A stretch of DNA of 40,315 bases from a virus. The translations under genes and the position numbers were made by a program. Shown here in pieces: positions 6,461 to 14,064 of the stretch (within the stretch, counting starts at the first letter, position 1; every line of letters starts with the position of its first letter). The notes under the pieces were generated by a model that saw only the letters and a program-made list of their open reading frames with translations, did no database searches and was not told the origin of the DNA. Location: the IMG/VR virus record IMGVR_UViG_3300017971_000473, positions 1 through 40,315 of that record. One strand, given 5' to 3'.

Positions 6461-6861
6461 CAACCCGAACATTCATTCTAGTTGACGGGCGGACCGTCTG
6501 TTGGTGCTGTCTGACGGCCAAGCGCGGCGGCGCGGATATTCGCCACGTCGTCGAGCTTGGCCCCCCGGCGTCCACGTGCGCGGTGTGCAACGCTGACGCG
6601 ATGGACGAGCCCGCGTTCGGCATCATGTGTGCCGATTGTGCGGACGTCCTTGTGGCCCCATTGGTCCACCCGTACGACGTGGACAGTGTCGTGGAATACG
6701 TGGGCACGTTGCTTGACGTCGGCGGGTGGCAACCGGCGGGCGGCGGCGCGTGGGTATGCCCCGCGTGCGTGAGACAACGCAACGCCAAGGCGGTGGAAAC
6801 GCTGGCCCGGCGTGCGGCCATTGTCGTGGACCGTCTCAAGGGGGAGGTGGCCCATGTCTGA
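6457..6861 (+). CDS. Cys-rich, probable zinc-binding protein
   Basis: 134 aa, ATGA overlap with the upstream gene. Four Cys pairs are visible: CWCC (about 15-18), CAVC (41-44), CADC (58-61) and CPAC (100-103), with spacing fitting two zinc ribbons. The C terminus is a basic helix (NAKAVETLARRAAIVVDRLK). No family recognised. It sits immediately before the exonuclease and its end overlaps that gene's start, so a nucleic-acid-related role is likely but not demonstrated. Confidence 0.65.
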   Translation: MTTRTFILVDGRTVCWCCLTAKRGGADIRHVVELGPPASTCAVCNADAMDEPAFGIMCADCADVLVAPLVHPYDVDSVVEYVGTLLDVGGWQPAGGGAWVCPACVRQRNAKAVETLARRAAIVVDRLKGEVAHV

Positions 6862-7804
6862 CAAGCCATACACGATAGGCCCAATGGCCACCGATCGGGA
6901 CGCGTGGTTGGAAGCCCGAAAAGGCGGGATTGGCGCAAGTGAGGCGGCGGCGGCGTGTGGCGTGTCCCCGTGGTCGTCCCCGGCTGAGTTATGGGCGCGG
7001 AAAACCGGGCTATTGCCCGACGTCGAGGACAATGACGCCATGCGCATGGGGCGGAAGCTGGAGCCCGTCGTCCTTGACGAATACCGGGAAAGGACCGGCT
7101 ACGCGTTGCGTTATCCTTTCCCGTTGTGCCTTTCCACCCGCCACCCGTTCATGTTCGCCACCCCGGACGCGGAAACCGAATCGGGGGACCGTTTGGTAGA
7201 GGCCAAGGTAACCACATTTCGACGCGTCCACGAATTCGGCGACGAGGGCACGGACGACGTCCCCCCGGATTATCTGTTGCAATGCCAACACCAAATGGCG
7301 GTGACCGGCCACGACCGGGTGGACCTTGCGGTGCTGGTTGACGGGCGAACGCTACGCGTGTTCCACGTTGAACGCCATCAACAGTTGATAGACCGCATGG
7401 TGGCGTTTGAGGCGGCACTATGGCGGCACGTTGAGGGCAACACGGAGCCAGCGTTGGATTTCACGGCCCCGGGCGTGCGTGACGTGCTGGCGGCGTTATA
7501 CCCAGATTCCACGGGCGTTATCGTCCCCGTGGCGGACACGGTCACGGCGTTGTGGGAACGCAAGGACAAGGCGGCCCAAGACGAAAAGGACGCCAAGGCC
7601 CGCAAGGACGCGGCCACGGCGGAATTGCTTGCCATCATCGGCGGCGGCAAGGGCGTGGAATTGCCCGACGGTCGCGTTATATCGCGGTCCATCATTGCCG
7701 ACACATTCGTAACTCAAGACGACGTGGACGCGCTGGCGGCCAAGGTGGGCGGCGTCAAGCGAAAAGGCCACGTCCGAGTGTCTATCCGAAAGGGGAAAAA
7801 ATGA
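6854..7804 (+). CDS. YqaJ/lambda-exonuclease family recombinase nuclease
   Basis: 316 aa, ATG at 6854 with GGGAGG upstream. Matches the YqaJ viral recombinase family of PD-(D/E)XK nucleases: WLEARKGGIGASEAAAACG (residues about 18-36), GRKLEP (66-71, with Glu70), catalytic Asp105 in FATPDAE, EAK at 116-118 (E-x-K motif) and the helix QCQHQMAVTG (143-152). Such enzymes resect double-stranded ends 5' to 3' and hand 3' single strands to an annealing protein. The next gene is that annealer (RecT), which starts in an ATGA overlap. The C-terminal third contains a charged helix (ALWERKDKAAQDEKDAKARK). Confidence 0.9.
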   Translation: MSDKPYTIGPMATDRDAWLEARKGGIGASEAAAACGVSPWSSPAELWARKTGLLPDVEDNDAMRMGRKLEPVVLDEYRERTGYALRYPFPLCLSTRHPFMFATPDAETESGDRLVEAKVTTFRRVHEFGDEGTDDVPPDYLLQCQHQMAVTGHDRVDLAVLVDGRTLRVFHVERHQQLIDRMVAFEAALWRHVEGNTEPALDFTAPGVRDVLAALYPDSTGVIVPVADTVTALWERKDKAAQDEKDAKARKDAATAELLAIIGGGKGVELPDGRVISRSIIADTFVTQDDVDALAAKVGGVKRKGHVRVSIRKGKK

Positions 7805-8907
7805 CGACGGTTAGAGAAATGACCGCATTGATAAAGGCGGACAACGTCCAAGCGGAATTGGCGGCGGGAATGTCCCCACGCATGGGGGCGGCCATCCAAT
7901 ACGTGGCCCATTGTGCGGTGTCGCATATCGCGGCAAACCCGGGAATTGCCACATGTACGTGGCCAAGCGTGTTTTCATGTCTCAAGCGGTGTTGCGAATT
8001 GGGGATCCTTCCGAACGGTGACGAGGCGTACCTTATCCCGTTCAAGGACAAGAAGAAAGGCGAAACCGTTTGTACGCTCATTCCCGGATACCGTGGATTG
8101 GTTAAAACGCTCAAGGCGTGCGGCGTCGTCGTGTCCATAACCGGCGAGTGTGTCTACGAACATGACGCGTTTTCGTTCGGCATGGGCGACGATGAACACT
8201 TACGCCATAGCTGGCCCATGACCGGGGACCGTGGGAAACCAATCGGCGCGTGGGCGCGGGCGGAATTGCCCGGCGGCGGGCGTCAATTCGTCGTTCTGAC
8301 GTTGGACGAAATCGAGGGCGTCCGGCGTCAAGCCAAGAGCCCGAATTCCCCCGCGTGGGCCAAGCATTGGCCACGCATGGCGGTGAAAACGGCGGTGCGT
8401 CGTTTGGTCCGTTTGATTCCCCCGACGTCCCAAGAACAAGCGGCGGCGGTGGCGGACATTATGACGGCGGATAATGCCGAATTCGACGACCACGGAAGCG
8501 GCACCATAGACGCGGACCACGCGGCCCCGTCGTCCGGGTCCAAGGCGGACGAACTGGCGGACGTGCTGGGCGGCACCACGCCCACGGTGGACGAATGGGA
8601 CGACACCCCGGAAGACGCCCCCACGACGACCGACACGCCACCGGAACGTCCGGCCCCCCCGTCGTCCCCGCCAAGCGACGACGCCCCCACGACGACCGAC
8701 ACGCCCACCCAATCGACGTTTGACCGTCTCAAATTGAGCATTGCGGCGGCCATGTCCATAACGGCGGTCAATACGTTGTCGTCTCAGGCGGAAGAGGCGG
8801 CCCACGCGGACGCCATCGACGACGACGAATTGGCCAAACTACGCGGGTTGGCGTCGGACCGCGCGGACGAAATCAGGGCGGCCCGTGGTGAACGTTCCAA
8901 CGGGTAG
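7801..8907 (+). CDS. recT: RecT-family single-strand annealing protein
   Basis: 368 aa. Residues about 30-225 match the RecT family pattern: CTWPSVFSCLKRCCELGILP, then LIPFKDKKKGETVCTLIPGY with RGLVKTLK, and later NSPAWAKHWPRMAVKTAVRR. RecT proteins anneal complementary single strands exposed by the partner exonuclease, here the YqaJ protein encoded immediately upstream with overlapping ATGA. The C-terminal about 140 residues are long, acidic and Pro/Thr-rich with two near-identical DAPTTTDTP stretches, ending in a helical segment. This tail is longer than in typical RecT and may be a disordered linker. Confidence 0.92.
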   Translation: MTTVREMTALIKADNVQAELAAGMSPRMGAAIQYVAHCAVSHIAANPGIATCTWPSVFSCLKRCCELGILPNGDEAYLIPFKDKKKGETVCTLIPGYRGLVKTLKACGVVVSITGECVYEHDAFSFGMGDDEHLRHSWPMTGDRGKPIGAWARAELPGGGRQFVVLTLDEIEGVRRQAKSPNSPAWAKHWPRMAVKTAVRRLVRLIPPTSQEQAAAVADIMTADNAEFDDHGSGTIDADHAAPSSGSKADELADVLGGTTPTVDEWDDTPEDAPTTTDTPPERPAPPSSPPSDDAPTTTDTPTQSTFDRLKLSIAAAMSITAVNTLSSQAEEAAHADAIDDDELAKLRGLASDRADEIRAARGERSNG

Positions 8908-8916
8908 GAGGCCCCG

Positions 8917-9684
8917 ATGAAACGCGAAGGTATCAACCACCCCAAAACCCGGGCGTTGGCCCGGGGGCTGGGGATCCCTCAATACGCGGCGGTCGGGCTG
9001 TTGGAGTGTTTGTGGGCGTTCACGTCCACGGCGGCCCCATGTGGGGACGTCGGCAAGTGGTCCAACGACGAAATAGCCGAGGGGATGTTTTGGGACGGGA
9101 AACCGGACAAGCTAGTGGACGCATTGGTGGCGGCCCGTCTTCTGGACCGTTGCGGCGTCCACCGGCTAGTCGTCCATGATTGGCACGAACACGCGGACAA
9201 GGCAACCCGAAACAAAGTCAACGGGAGGCGTCTAACATTCGTTCGTGTTGAAACGCCCGTTACAATTTCCCCCGCCACGGGGGGGGAATTGTGCAACAAT
9301 GCCCCCATGTCGGGAGATGGGGCACACCCTCCAGGGCCAGGGGCAGGGGCAGAGCCAGGGGCAGGGGCAGTTGTGCATTTCGACGAAATTGAAATTGCGT
9401 TTTCGGAATTCTGGAAACGCTACCCGAACAAGCGAAACAAGCAAACCGCGTTTAAGGCGTTCCAGAAGGCTTGTAAACGCGGCGGCGCGGAAGTGGTGTC
9501 AATCATCATGGAAGCGCTGGAACGCCACGTAGCGGCCTGCCAGGGCGTCGAGAAGCGGTTTATTCCCCACGCGGCCACATGGCTAAACCAAGAACGCTAT
9601 TTGGACGACCCGGAAGACGAAACCGACGACCCCACGGCAACCCCCGGGGACACGTCGGAAGCGGCCCGATTTTTGAACGGCTGA
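8917..9684 (+). CDS. phage replication initiator / replisome organiser (lambda O-like role)
   Basis: 255 aa. The N-terminal about 115 residues look like a winged-helix DNA-binding domain of phage replisome organisers (GIPQYAAVGLLECLWAFTST, WSNDEIAEGMFWDGKPDKLV, ARLLDRC). A Gly/Pro linker follows (PPGPGAGAEPGAGA, residues 138-151). The C-terminal block FWKRYPNKRNKQTAFKAFQK (165-184) and HAATWLNQERYLDD (218-231) is typical of phage replication proteins. The linker-coding DNA contains repeats and a hairpin that look like an origin. No helicase or polymerase gene was found, so host replisome recruitment is expected. Confidence 0.8.
   Translation: MKREGINHPKTRALARGLGIPQYAAVGLLECLWAFTSTAAPCGDVGKWSNDEIAEGMFWDGKPDKLVDALVAARLLDRCGVHRLVVHDWHEHADKATRNKVNGRRLTFVRVETPVTISPATGGELCNNAPMSGDGAHPPGPGAGAEPGAGAVVHFDEIEIAFSEFWKRYPNKRNKQTAFKAFQKACKRGGAEVVSIIMEALERHVAACQGVEKRFIPHAATWLNQERYLDDPEDETDDPTATPGDTSEAARFLNG
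9262..9370 (+). other. candidate replication origin: hairpin plus CAGGGG iterons
   Basis: Within the initiator gene, arms 9262-9273 and 9281-9292 form a 12-bp stem (ACAATTTCCCCC with GGGGGGAATTGT, one G-T wobble) around a 7-base loop. About 40 bases later, 9331-9370 holds four closely spaced CAGGGG/CAGGGGC copies in two pairs. Local composition differs from the rest of the genome, with CAG and GGGG words. Iterons inside the initiator gene's linker region are the arrangement known from lambda O. Confidence 0.5.
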
Positions 9685-9755
9685 CGGTTTCCGTATAGTC
9701 CACCGCAATGGTATTTAATACACTCCCGAACACTTGTTACAGAAAGGGCGGGCAA

Positions 9756-10397
9756 ATGAGCAACGACCCGGCCAACCAACCAATGGACGACGACGGCGCG
9801 GCGGCGTTCGTCAAGTGGCATTGCGGCCACTTCCGCGCGACGTCCTATTGGCTATCCCACGACGCGCCCCCGGGAATCCATTTGACATGGAAAGCGGTAC
9901 TGGCGGACGTGACGTTGGCGGAAGCCAAGGCGGCCACGCTGGCCATGGCGTCCGGCGACATTGAAACCCCCACGGACCCGGCGGCCCATCCCCGGGCAAT
10001 CAAAAGCCACGTTGAGCGTGAACGACGACGCAAGGCCAAGGCGGCCCGGGGCGGCGGTTCGGCCCACGAGGCCACATATCGTTGTCCCAATTGCATGGAC
10101 ACGGGCGTGGTCATTATCTGGCATCCAATCCAAATGGCGGAATACGCCAAGGGCAACACGCCCAAGCGGGACACGGCGGCCACGTTTTGCGTGTGTGAAT
10201 CGGCGGAGTCGGCTGGCAAGGGGACGGGGCGCGACATGGCGACATTCGACCCGGCCCGCCACGTCCGGTTTACTGGGCTAGGCTGGGCGGTCGACGTCAA
10301 ACAACTGGACCGGCCAACGGAAGACACGGAAGACACGGAAGACCATAGCGGCGGGCGCGGTGCCCCCACGGATTGGGATCCCGATACCGAATTCTGA
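9756..10397 (+). CDS. probable replication accessory / helicase-loader-like protein
   Basis: 213 aa, ATG at 9756 with AGAAAGGG upstream. The N-terminal region (about residues 35-80, HLTWKAVLADVTLAEAKAAT then IETPTDPAAHPRAI) resembles the small helical N-terminal domain of phage replisome-loader proteins. A helix ERERRRKAKAARGG follows, then a Cys module with CPNCMDTG and CVC (about residues 109-148) that probably binds zinc. The position directly after the initiator fits a lambda P/DnaI-like role, but there is no AAA+ ATPase domain, so it is not a DnaC homologue. The tail repeats EDTEDTED. Confidence 0.5.
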   Translation: MSNDPANQPMDDDGAAAFVKWHCGHFRATSYWLSHDAPPGIHLTWKAVLADVTLAEAKAATLAMASGDIETPTDPAAHPRAIKSHVERERRRKAKAARGGGSAHEATYRCPNCMDTGVVIIWHPIQMAEYAKGNTPKRDTAATFCVCESAESAGKGTGRDMATFDPARHVRFTGLGWAVDVKQLDRPTEDTEDTEDHSGGRGAPTDWDPDTEF

Positions 10398-10408
10398 GAA
10401 AGGACAGC

Positions 10409-11029
10409 ATGGCAAAGCAACCCGTTTTAGTCATCCCGGGGAAACTGCCCCCGGACATTGTGGAGCACGTCGGGTTTGGGTGGCGGGTCGTCGTTTACGG
10501 CGACACGCCCACGCAAGGATCCAAGAAGACGGCCCCGGTCTACGCCCCGGGTGACCTCAAGCGCTACGGGCGCAAATATGCAACCCCCATACGCCACCAA
10601 ATAGTGGACGAACACGCGGACCGGCTCAAGCGGTTTCGGGCACGCGTCAAGGCGGCCTGTTTCGGCGTCGTGCGTCCGGCGGACATGATACCACGGCCCC
10701 ACCCGGTGGCCATGACCACGACCGTGTGGCTACCCCGGCCCAAGTCGCATTATCTCAAGTCCGGCGACATTCGGCCCGGCGCGTTGGGGTGGCCAACGAC
10801 GAAACCGGACCTATCCAAGCTGGCCCGGGCAATCGAGGACGCGCTAACGAACATCCTTTACAAGGACGACAGCCAAGTGGTCGTCCACAATCAGGCAAAG
10901 CTATACGTTGACCGGGGGGACCACCCGCGCGTCGTCGTTTACGTGCGGCGATGGGTGGACGTCCCGAACAAATACGCGGACTATCGGGAATGGGTCGAAA
11001 CCGAACACGAGGAGGTGAAAGATGGATAA
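10409..11029 (+). CDS. rusA: RusA-family Holliday junction resolvase
   Basis: 206 aa, ATG at 10409 with GAAAGGA upstream. RusA hallmarks are visible: a strand with GDTPTQGSKK (residues 31-40), the metal-binding helix KPDLSKLARAIEDALTN (132-148) and DD at 153-154 in LYKDDSQVV, followed by a lysine strand (NQAKLYV). RusA dimers cut Holliday junctions, so in phages they resolve recombination or branched replication intermediates before packaging. This fits with the YqaJ/RecT pair upstream. The protein is longer than E. coli RusA (120 aa), with an extra N-terminal segment and a C-terminal extension. Confidence 0.88.
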   Translation: MAKQPVLVIPGKLPPDIVEHVGFGWRVVVYGDTPTQGSKKTAPVYAPGDLKRYGRKYATPIRHQIVDEHADRLKRFRARVKAACFGVVRPADMIPRPHPVAMTTTVWLPRPKSHYLKSGDIRPGALGWPTTKPDLSKLARAIEDALTNILYKDDSQVVVHNQAKLYVDRGDHPRVVVYVRRWVDVPNKYADYREWVETEHEEVKDG

Positions 11030-11456
11030 AAAGGATTTCGGCGCGCGTATTCGCGGGCGCATGCAATTATTGGGGCTGACGGCCCGGCAAGTGGCGGAAG
11101 CCAACGACGTGTCGGAACGGACCGTGGAGGAGTGGGTTTACGGTCGATACCTTCCGGCGCTGGACAAGCTGGCGGCGCTGGCCAAGTCCCTCGAAACGAC
11201 GCCCAACCATTTGCTTGGTTTCGTTGAGGCGGACCACGTGGCCAATCCCGGCGTTGCTTCATTCCGGGCGGCTGTTGGCCATGCTCGGGCGGCGGCGGAC
11301 CACCTAGTGGTTGTGTCCGTGGAAGCGACGGAAGACGGGCGAGTTACGCTAGGCGTGTGCCCGGCGGGAAAGACGACCAAGCCAATGGGGCGTCGTCTAA
11401 TCCGGTTCCGGCGTTCGGAGGCGGATGTTCAGAACACGAAAAAGGGGCGGCGATAA
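11022..11456 (+). CDS. XRE-family transcriptional regulator
   Basis: 144 aa, ATG at 11022 with GGAGGTG, overlapping the RusA stop. Residues about 5-60 form a Cro/CI-type helix-turn-helix (ARIRGRMQLLGLTARQVAEA, then VSERTVEEWVYGRYLPALDK and LAKSLETTPNHLLGF). The remaining about 80 residues are unrecognised and basic at the end; no LexA/CI protease domain (Ser/Lys dyad) is evident. It is the only classical repressor-like protein I recognise and hence the main candidate to bind the palindromes at 5598-5714, although it is encoded 5 kb away. Confidence 0.85.
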   Translation: MDKKDFGARIRGRMQLLGLTARQVAEANDVSERTVEEWVYGRYLPALDKLAALAKSLETTPNHLLGFVEADHVANPGVASFRAAVGHARAAADHLVVVSVEATEDGRVTLGVCPAGKTTKPMGRRLIRFRRSEADVQNTKKGRR

Positions 11457-11490
11457 CGCCACCCGCAACACCAACAAAGGACAACCCGAA

Positions 11491-13011
11491 ATGACACAAG
11501 AAAATCAATTCGATATTGAGAACGTCGGACCAATCGCGCGGCTGGCAATCCCGATTCCCGAGGGGGGCGGCGTCGTCGTACTACGCGGACGAAACGGCGC
11601 GGGGAAGTCAACCGCGCTGGCGTCCATCCAATCGGCCATGTCCGACAAAGGCCCACGGGTCCACGCGTCCGACGGACAAAAGCGCGGAACGGTTGACGGG
11701 TTCGGCGCGCGGCTGACCGTCGGGCGTTCGCTCAGGCGGACCGGGGAAATGGAAGTGGACCACCTAGAGGGCAGGCTGAGTATTGCGGCCCTTGTGGATC
11801 CCGGATTGAAAGGCGCGGAAGCGTCGGACAACGCAAGGATCCGGGCGCTTGTCGCGTTGCAAGGCATCCAGACGGACCCGGAGGCGTTCGCCAAACTGGC
11901 CAAGGACGCGGACGAATTCGACACCGTCATGTCCGGCCAAGCGTTGGACGCGGACGTGGTCACGGCGGCGGGCGCGGTCCGGCGGGCGTTCCACGCTCAG
12001 GCCCGGCGATTGGAAGACAAGGCAAACGCGGACATGGCGGCGGCGGACGCCATCATTAAAGAGACCGAGGCGGACCTTGACGCCATCATTAAAGAGACCG
12101 AGGCGGACCTTGACGCCATCCCGGCAACCGACGTGGACCCGGGCGGCGCGCTAGTCAAGGCGGCGGAAGAACTGGCGGCCATCGCCACCATGCGGGACGC
12201 GTACGTGGAAGCGGTCGACGCGGCACAACGGGCCACGGCGACATTGAACACGACCACGCCACCCGCAAACATTGAAGCCATGCAAGCGGCGGAAGACACG
12301 GCCCGGGCGGCGTTCGACGCGGCGGCGGAAGCGGAAGCGGAAGCGGCGGCGGCGCTTGAGGAGGCACAACGGGCCATGGCGGCGGCCACGGACGCCACCA
12401 TGGTGGCCCACAAGCAATTGGACGCGGCCAAGGCGGAAACGACGGCGGCCCGTGCGGCGTCGGCGGAATGGATACGGCTAACTGGCGTCGTTGAGGCGTT
12501 GCACGACGTCCCCCGCGTGACCGACACGGAAGTGGAAGAGGCCAAAGCAAAAACGGAACGGCTTGGCACGGCGGCGGCCAACGCGTCCAAGCGGGCGGAA
12601 CTGTCCGAGCGGCTGACGGCGAATAAGGCCAAGCGGGCGGACGCGTCCGACACGCTCAAGGACGCGGAACGGCTCAGGGACGCGGCACGGGCCACGGACG
12701 ACGTGTTGGCGGCGGCCATCAAGGCGGGTTCCCTCACGGTGGAAGCGGGGCGGCTGGTATTCAGTCACGCCACGCGGGGCGTCGTTCCGTATTCCGAATT
12801 GTCCGAGGGGGAACGCTGGACCATCGCCATAGAGATTGCGGCGGAATATCTGGCGGAAACCGGCGGCGTCCTTGTCGTCGAACAAGGCGCATGGGAAGGG
12901 CTGGACCCCGACAACCGGGAACACGTGGACGCGGAATGCAAGCGTTGCGGCGTGGTCCTATTGACGGCGGAAGCGACCGACGGACCGTTGCGGGTGGAGG
13001 CGGCCCAATGA
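11491..13011 (+). CDS. SbcC/Rad50/SMC-like ATPase with internal coiled coil
   Basis: 506 aa. Walker A GRNGAGKST at 33-41 near the N terminus, a long Ala/Glu-rich coiled coil (about 155-420), ABC-type signature region YSELSEGERW (434-443) and Walker B LVVEQ (461-465). This is the split-head ABC ATPase layout of Rad50/SbcC/RecF, but it is short and I see no CxxC zinc hook. Such ATPases usually partner a Mre11/SbcD nuclease, and none is encoded here, so it may act with the YqaJ exonuclease or the MmcB-like nuclease. The start ATG follows the leader AAAGGACAACCCGAA. Confidence 0.85.
   Translation: MTQENQFDIENVGPIARLAIPIPEGGGVVVLRGRNGAGKSTALASIQSAMSDKGPRVHASDGQKRGTVDGFGARLTVGRSLRRTGEMEVDHLEGRLSIAALVDPGLKGAEASDNARIRALVALQGIQTDPEAFAKLAKDADEFDTVMSGQALDADVVTAAGAVRRAFHAQARRLEDKANADMAAADAIIKETEADLDAIIKETEADLDAIPATDVDPGGALVKAAEELAAIATMRDAYVEAVDAAQRATATLNTTTPPANIEAMQAAEDTARAAFDAAAEAEAEAAAALEEAQRAMAAATDATMVAHKQLDAAKAETTAARAASAEWIRLTGVVEALHDVPRVTDTEVEEAKAKTERLGTAAANASKRAELSERLTANKAKRADASDTLKDAERLRDAARATDDVLAAAIKAGSLTVEAGRLVFSHATRGVVPYSELSEGERWTIAIEIAAEYLAETGGVLVVEQGAWEGLDPDNREHVDAECKRCGVVLLTAEATDGPLRVEAAQ
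12049..12114 (+). repeat. perfect 33-bp tandem duplication in the coiled coil
   Basis: Two exact 33-bp copies (12049-12081 and 12082-12114) each encode AIIKETEADLD, residues 187-197 and 198-208 of the SbcC-like ATPase. Eleven residues is one hendecad, so the duplication lengthens the coiled coil without breaking its phase. Identity at every base indicates a recent event. Confidence 0.95.
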
Positions 13012-13307
13012 TTATGCAATACAACGACCCCGGCGGGAGGCAACCCCCGTTGGGGCGGCGCGTCGATTGTCCCAACGTCCCGTTGTCCATTCGACACGTC
13101 AGCGAACTGGCTAGGCTGTTGCACGTGTCGCTAAGCGTCAAGGTTGGCAACTACCGGGCGTCCGAAGAACGCAAGGACGACCCGGCCCCAATTATCGGCT
13201 TTGATTACAGAGGCCCGGACAATTCGTCGCTGCTAGTCGCGCGGTTTGTGGTCACGGCGTTTTTGTTGGGCGTCGATACCGAAAGGAAGGTGGCCAATGA
13301 CACGTGA
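13008..13307 (+). CDS. hypothetical protein (99 aa)
   Basis: ATG at 13008 overlaps the ATPase stop (ATGA). The N-terminal third is polar and Pro/Arg-rich (YNDPGGRQPPLGRRV). The rest suggests a helix (HVSELARLLHVSLSVKV) and a hydrophobic C-terminal helix (SLLVARFVVTAFLLGV). No family recognised. Coupling to the SbcC-like gene suggests a functional link, but nothing more can be said. Confidence 0.6.
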   Translation: MIMQYNDPGGRQPPLGRRVDCPNVPLSIRHVSELARLLHVSLSVKVGNYRASEERKDDPAPIIGFDYRGPDNSSLLVARFVVTAFLLGVDTERKVANDT

Positions 13308-13554
13308 CACAATCAAGCCCGGCCCGGGCTGGCGTCACATGGGCGGGGCGGTCTACGAACACACAACGGGCGTACGAATCCACGGCGGCGGCCTAATGGC
13401 GGTCATGCCAGACGGGCGAACGGTCGTTGGCGCGGCGTTGTCTATGTCGCGGACCGTGTGGACGTACATTGAGGCGAACGGACACAACCGGCGGCGCGGC
13501 TTAATGGCGTGGGCGTTGTCTGAGTATCGAAAGGGGGCGGCGAATGGCCATTGA
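13297..13554 (+). CDS. hypothetical protein (85 aa)
   Basis: Start at the ATG at 13297 (MTRDTIKPGPGWRHMGGAVY) with GAAAGGAAGGTG upstream; it overlaps the previous gene by 11 bases. The sequence looks like a small beta domain (GGAVYEHTTGVRIHGGGLMA, MPDGRTVVGA) followed by a helix (RGLMAWALSEYRKG). No family recognised. It is part of a run of small overlapping genes between the ATPase and the nuclease. Confidence 0.6.
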   Translation: MTRDTIKPGPGWRHMGGAVYEHTTGVRIHGGGLMAVMPDGRTVVGAALSMSRTVWTYIEANGHNRRRGLMAWALSEYRKGAANGH

Positions 13555-13741
13555 TTGGAAGGGGAAAGCGTGGGCGGCCATTGACACGATTATGAAAGCC
13601 AACCCGGACGCGGGCGTGGAAGAATTGCGGGTTCTATTGCGGGACGCGTACCCATTCGGCGAGCGGAAATACCACCCCTACCGGGTTTGGTTGCGGTGTG
13701 TCAAGGTTGCTTTGATCGGTCGCGAAAACGGCCAATGGTGA
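13544..13741 (+). CDS. small hypothetical protein (65 aa)
   Basis: ATG at 13544 preceded by GAAAGGGGGCG, overlapping the previous stop. The sequence (IDWKGKAWAAIDTIMKANPD, EELRVLLRDAYPFGERKYHP, YRVWLRCVKVALIG) is helical and resembles small basic phage proteins that occur in replication regions. No named family could be assigned. Confidence 0.6.
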   Translation: MAIDWKGKAWAAIDTIMKANPDAGVEELRVLLRDAYPFGERKYHPYRVWLRCVKVALIGRENGQW

Positions 13742-13755
13742 AAGGATGGGACGAC

Positions 13756-14064
13756 ATGGCCAAGAACATTGGCGAATATGTGGCGCGTTGCGACGCGTGC
13801 GGAATCGAAATGAGCAAGACGTTTGAGGGGACCAACGACGAGGGCCGAATAGTGGAGGACGTGGTCGCGGACATAACGTCGTGGTTGCGGCGGCACCATT
13901 GGCGGCCCACGGACGACGGCGGCGATTTATGCCATGTGTGCGCGGAACATCGGATACAACGGCGGGCGGCGCGAATACGGGCGGCGGTGTGCAACGCGGA
14001 AGCGGCGGCCCGGGCGTCGGAATTCGTGGGCGTGGACGACGGGAAGGAGGCGAGTGATGGCTAA
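13756..14064 (+). CDS. small zinc-finger-like protein
   Basis: 102 aa from the ATG at 13756 (MAKNIGEY). An ATG at 13735 would add seven residues. Cys pairs CDAC (about 12-15) and CHVC (about 58-61) frame an acidic, partly beta region (GRIVEDVVADITSWLRRHHW), consistent with one zinc-binding knuckle. The C-terminal helix is Ala/Arg-rich. No family recognised. It overlaps the following nuclease gene by eight bases. Confidence 0.6.
   Translation: MAKNIGEYVARCDACGIEMSKTFEGTNDEGRIVEDVVADITSWLRRHHWRPTDDGGDLCHVCAEHRIQRRAARIRAAVCNAEAAARASEFVGVDDGKEASDG

Noticed and set aside
11022-11456. XRE protein as toxin-antitoxin antitoxin
   Set aside because: No small toxin gene adjacent; neighbours are RusA and an SbcC-like ATPase, so a regulator role is simpler.
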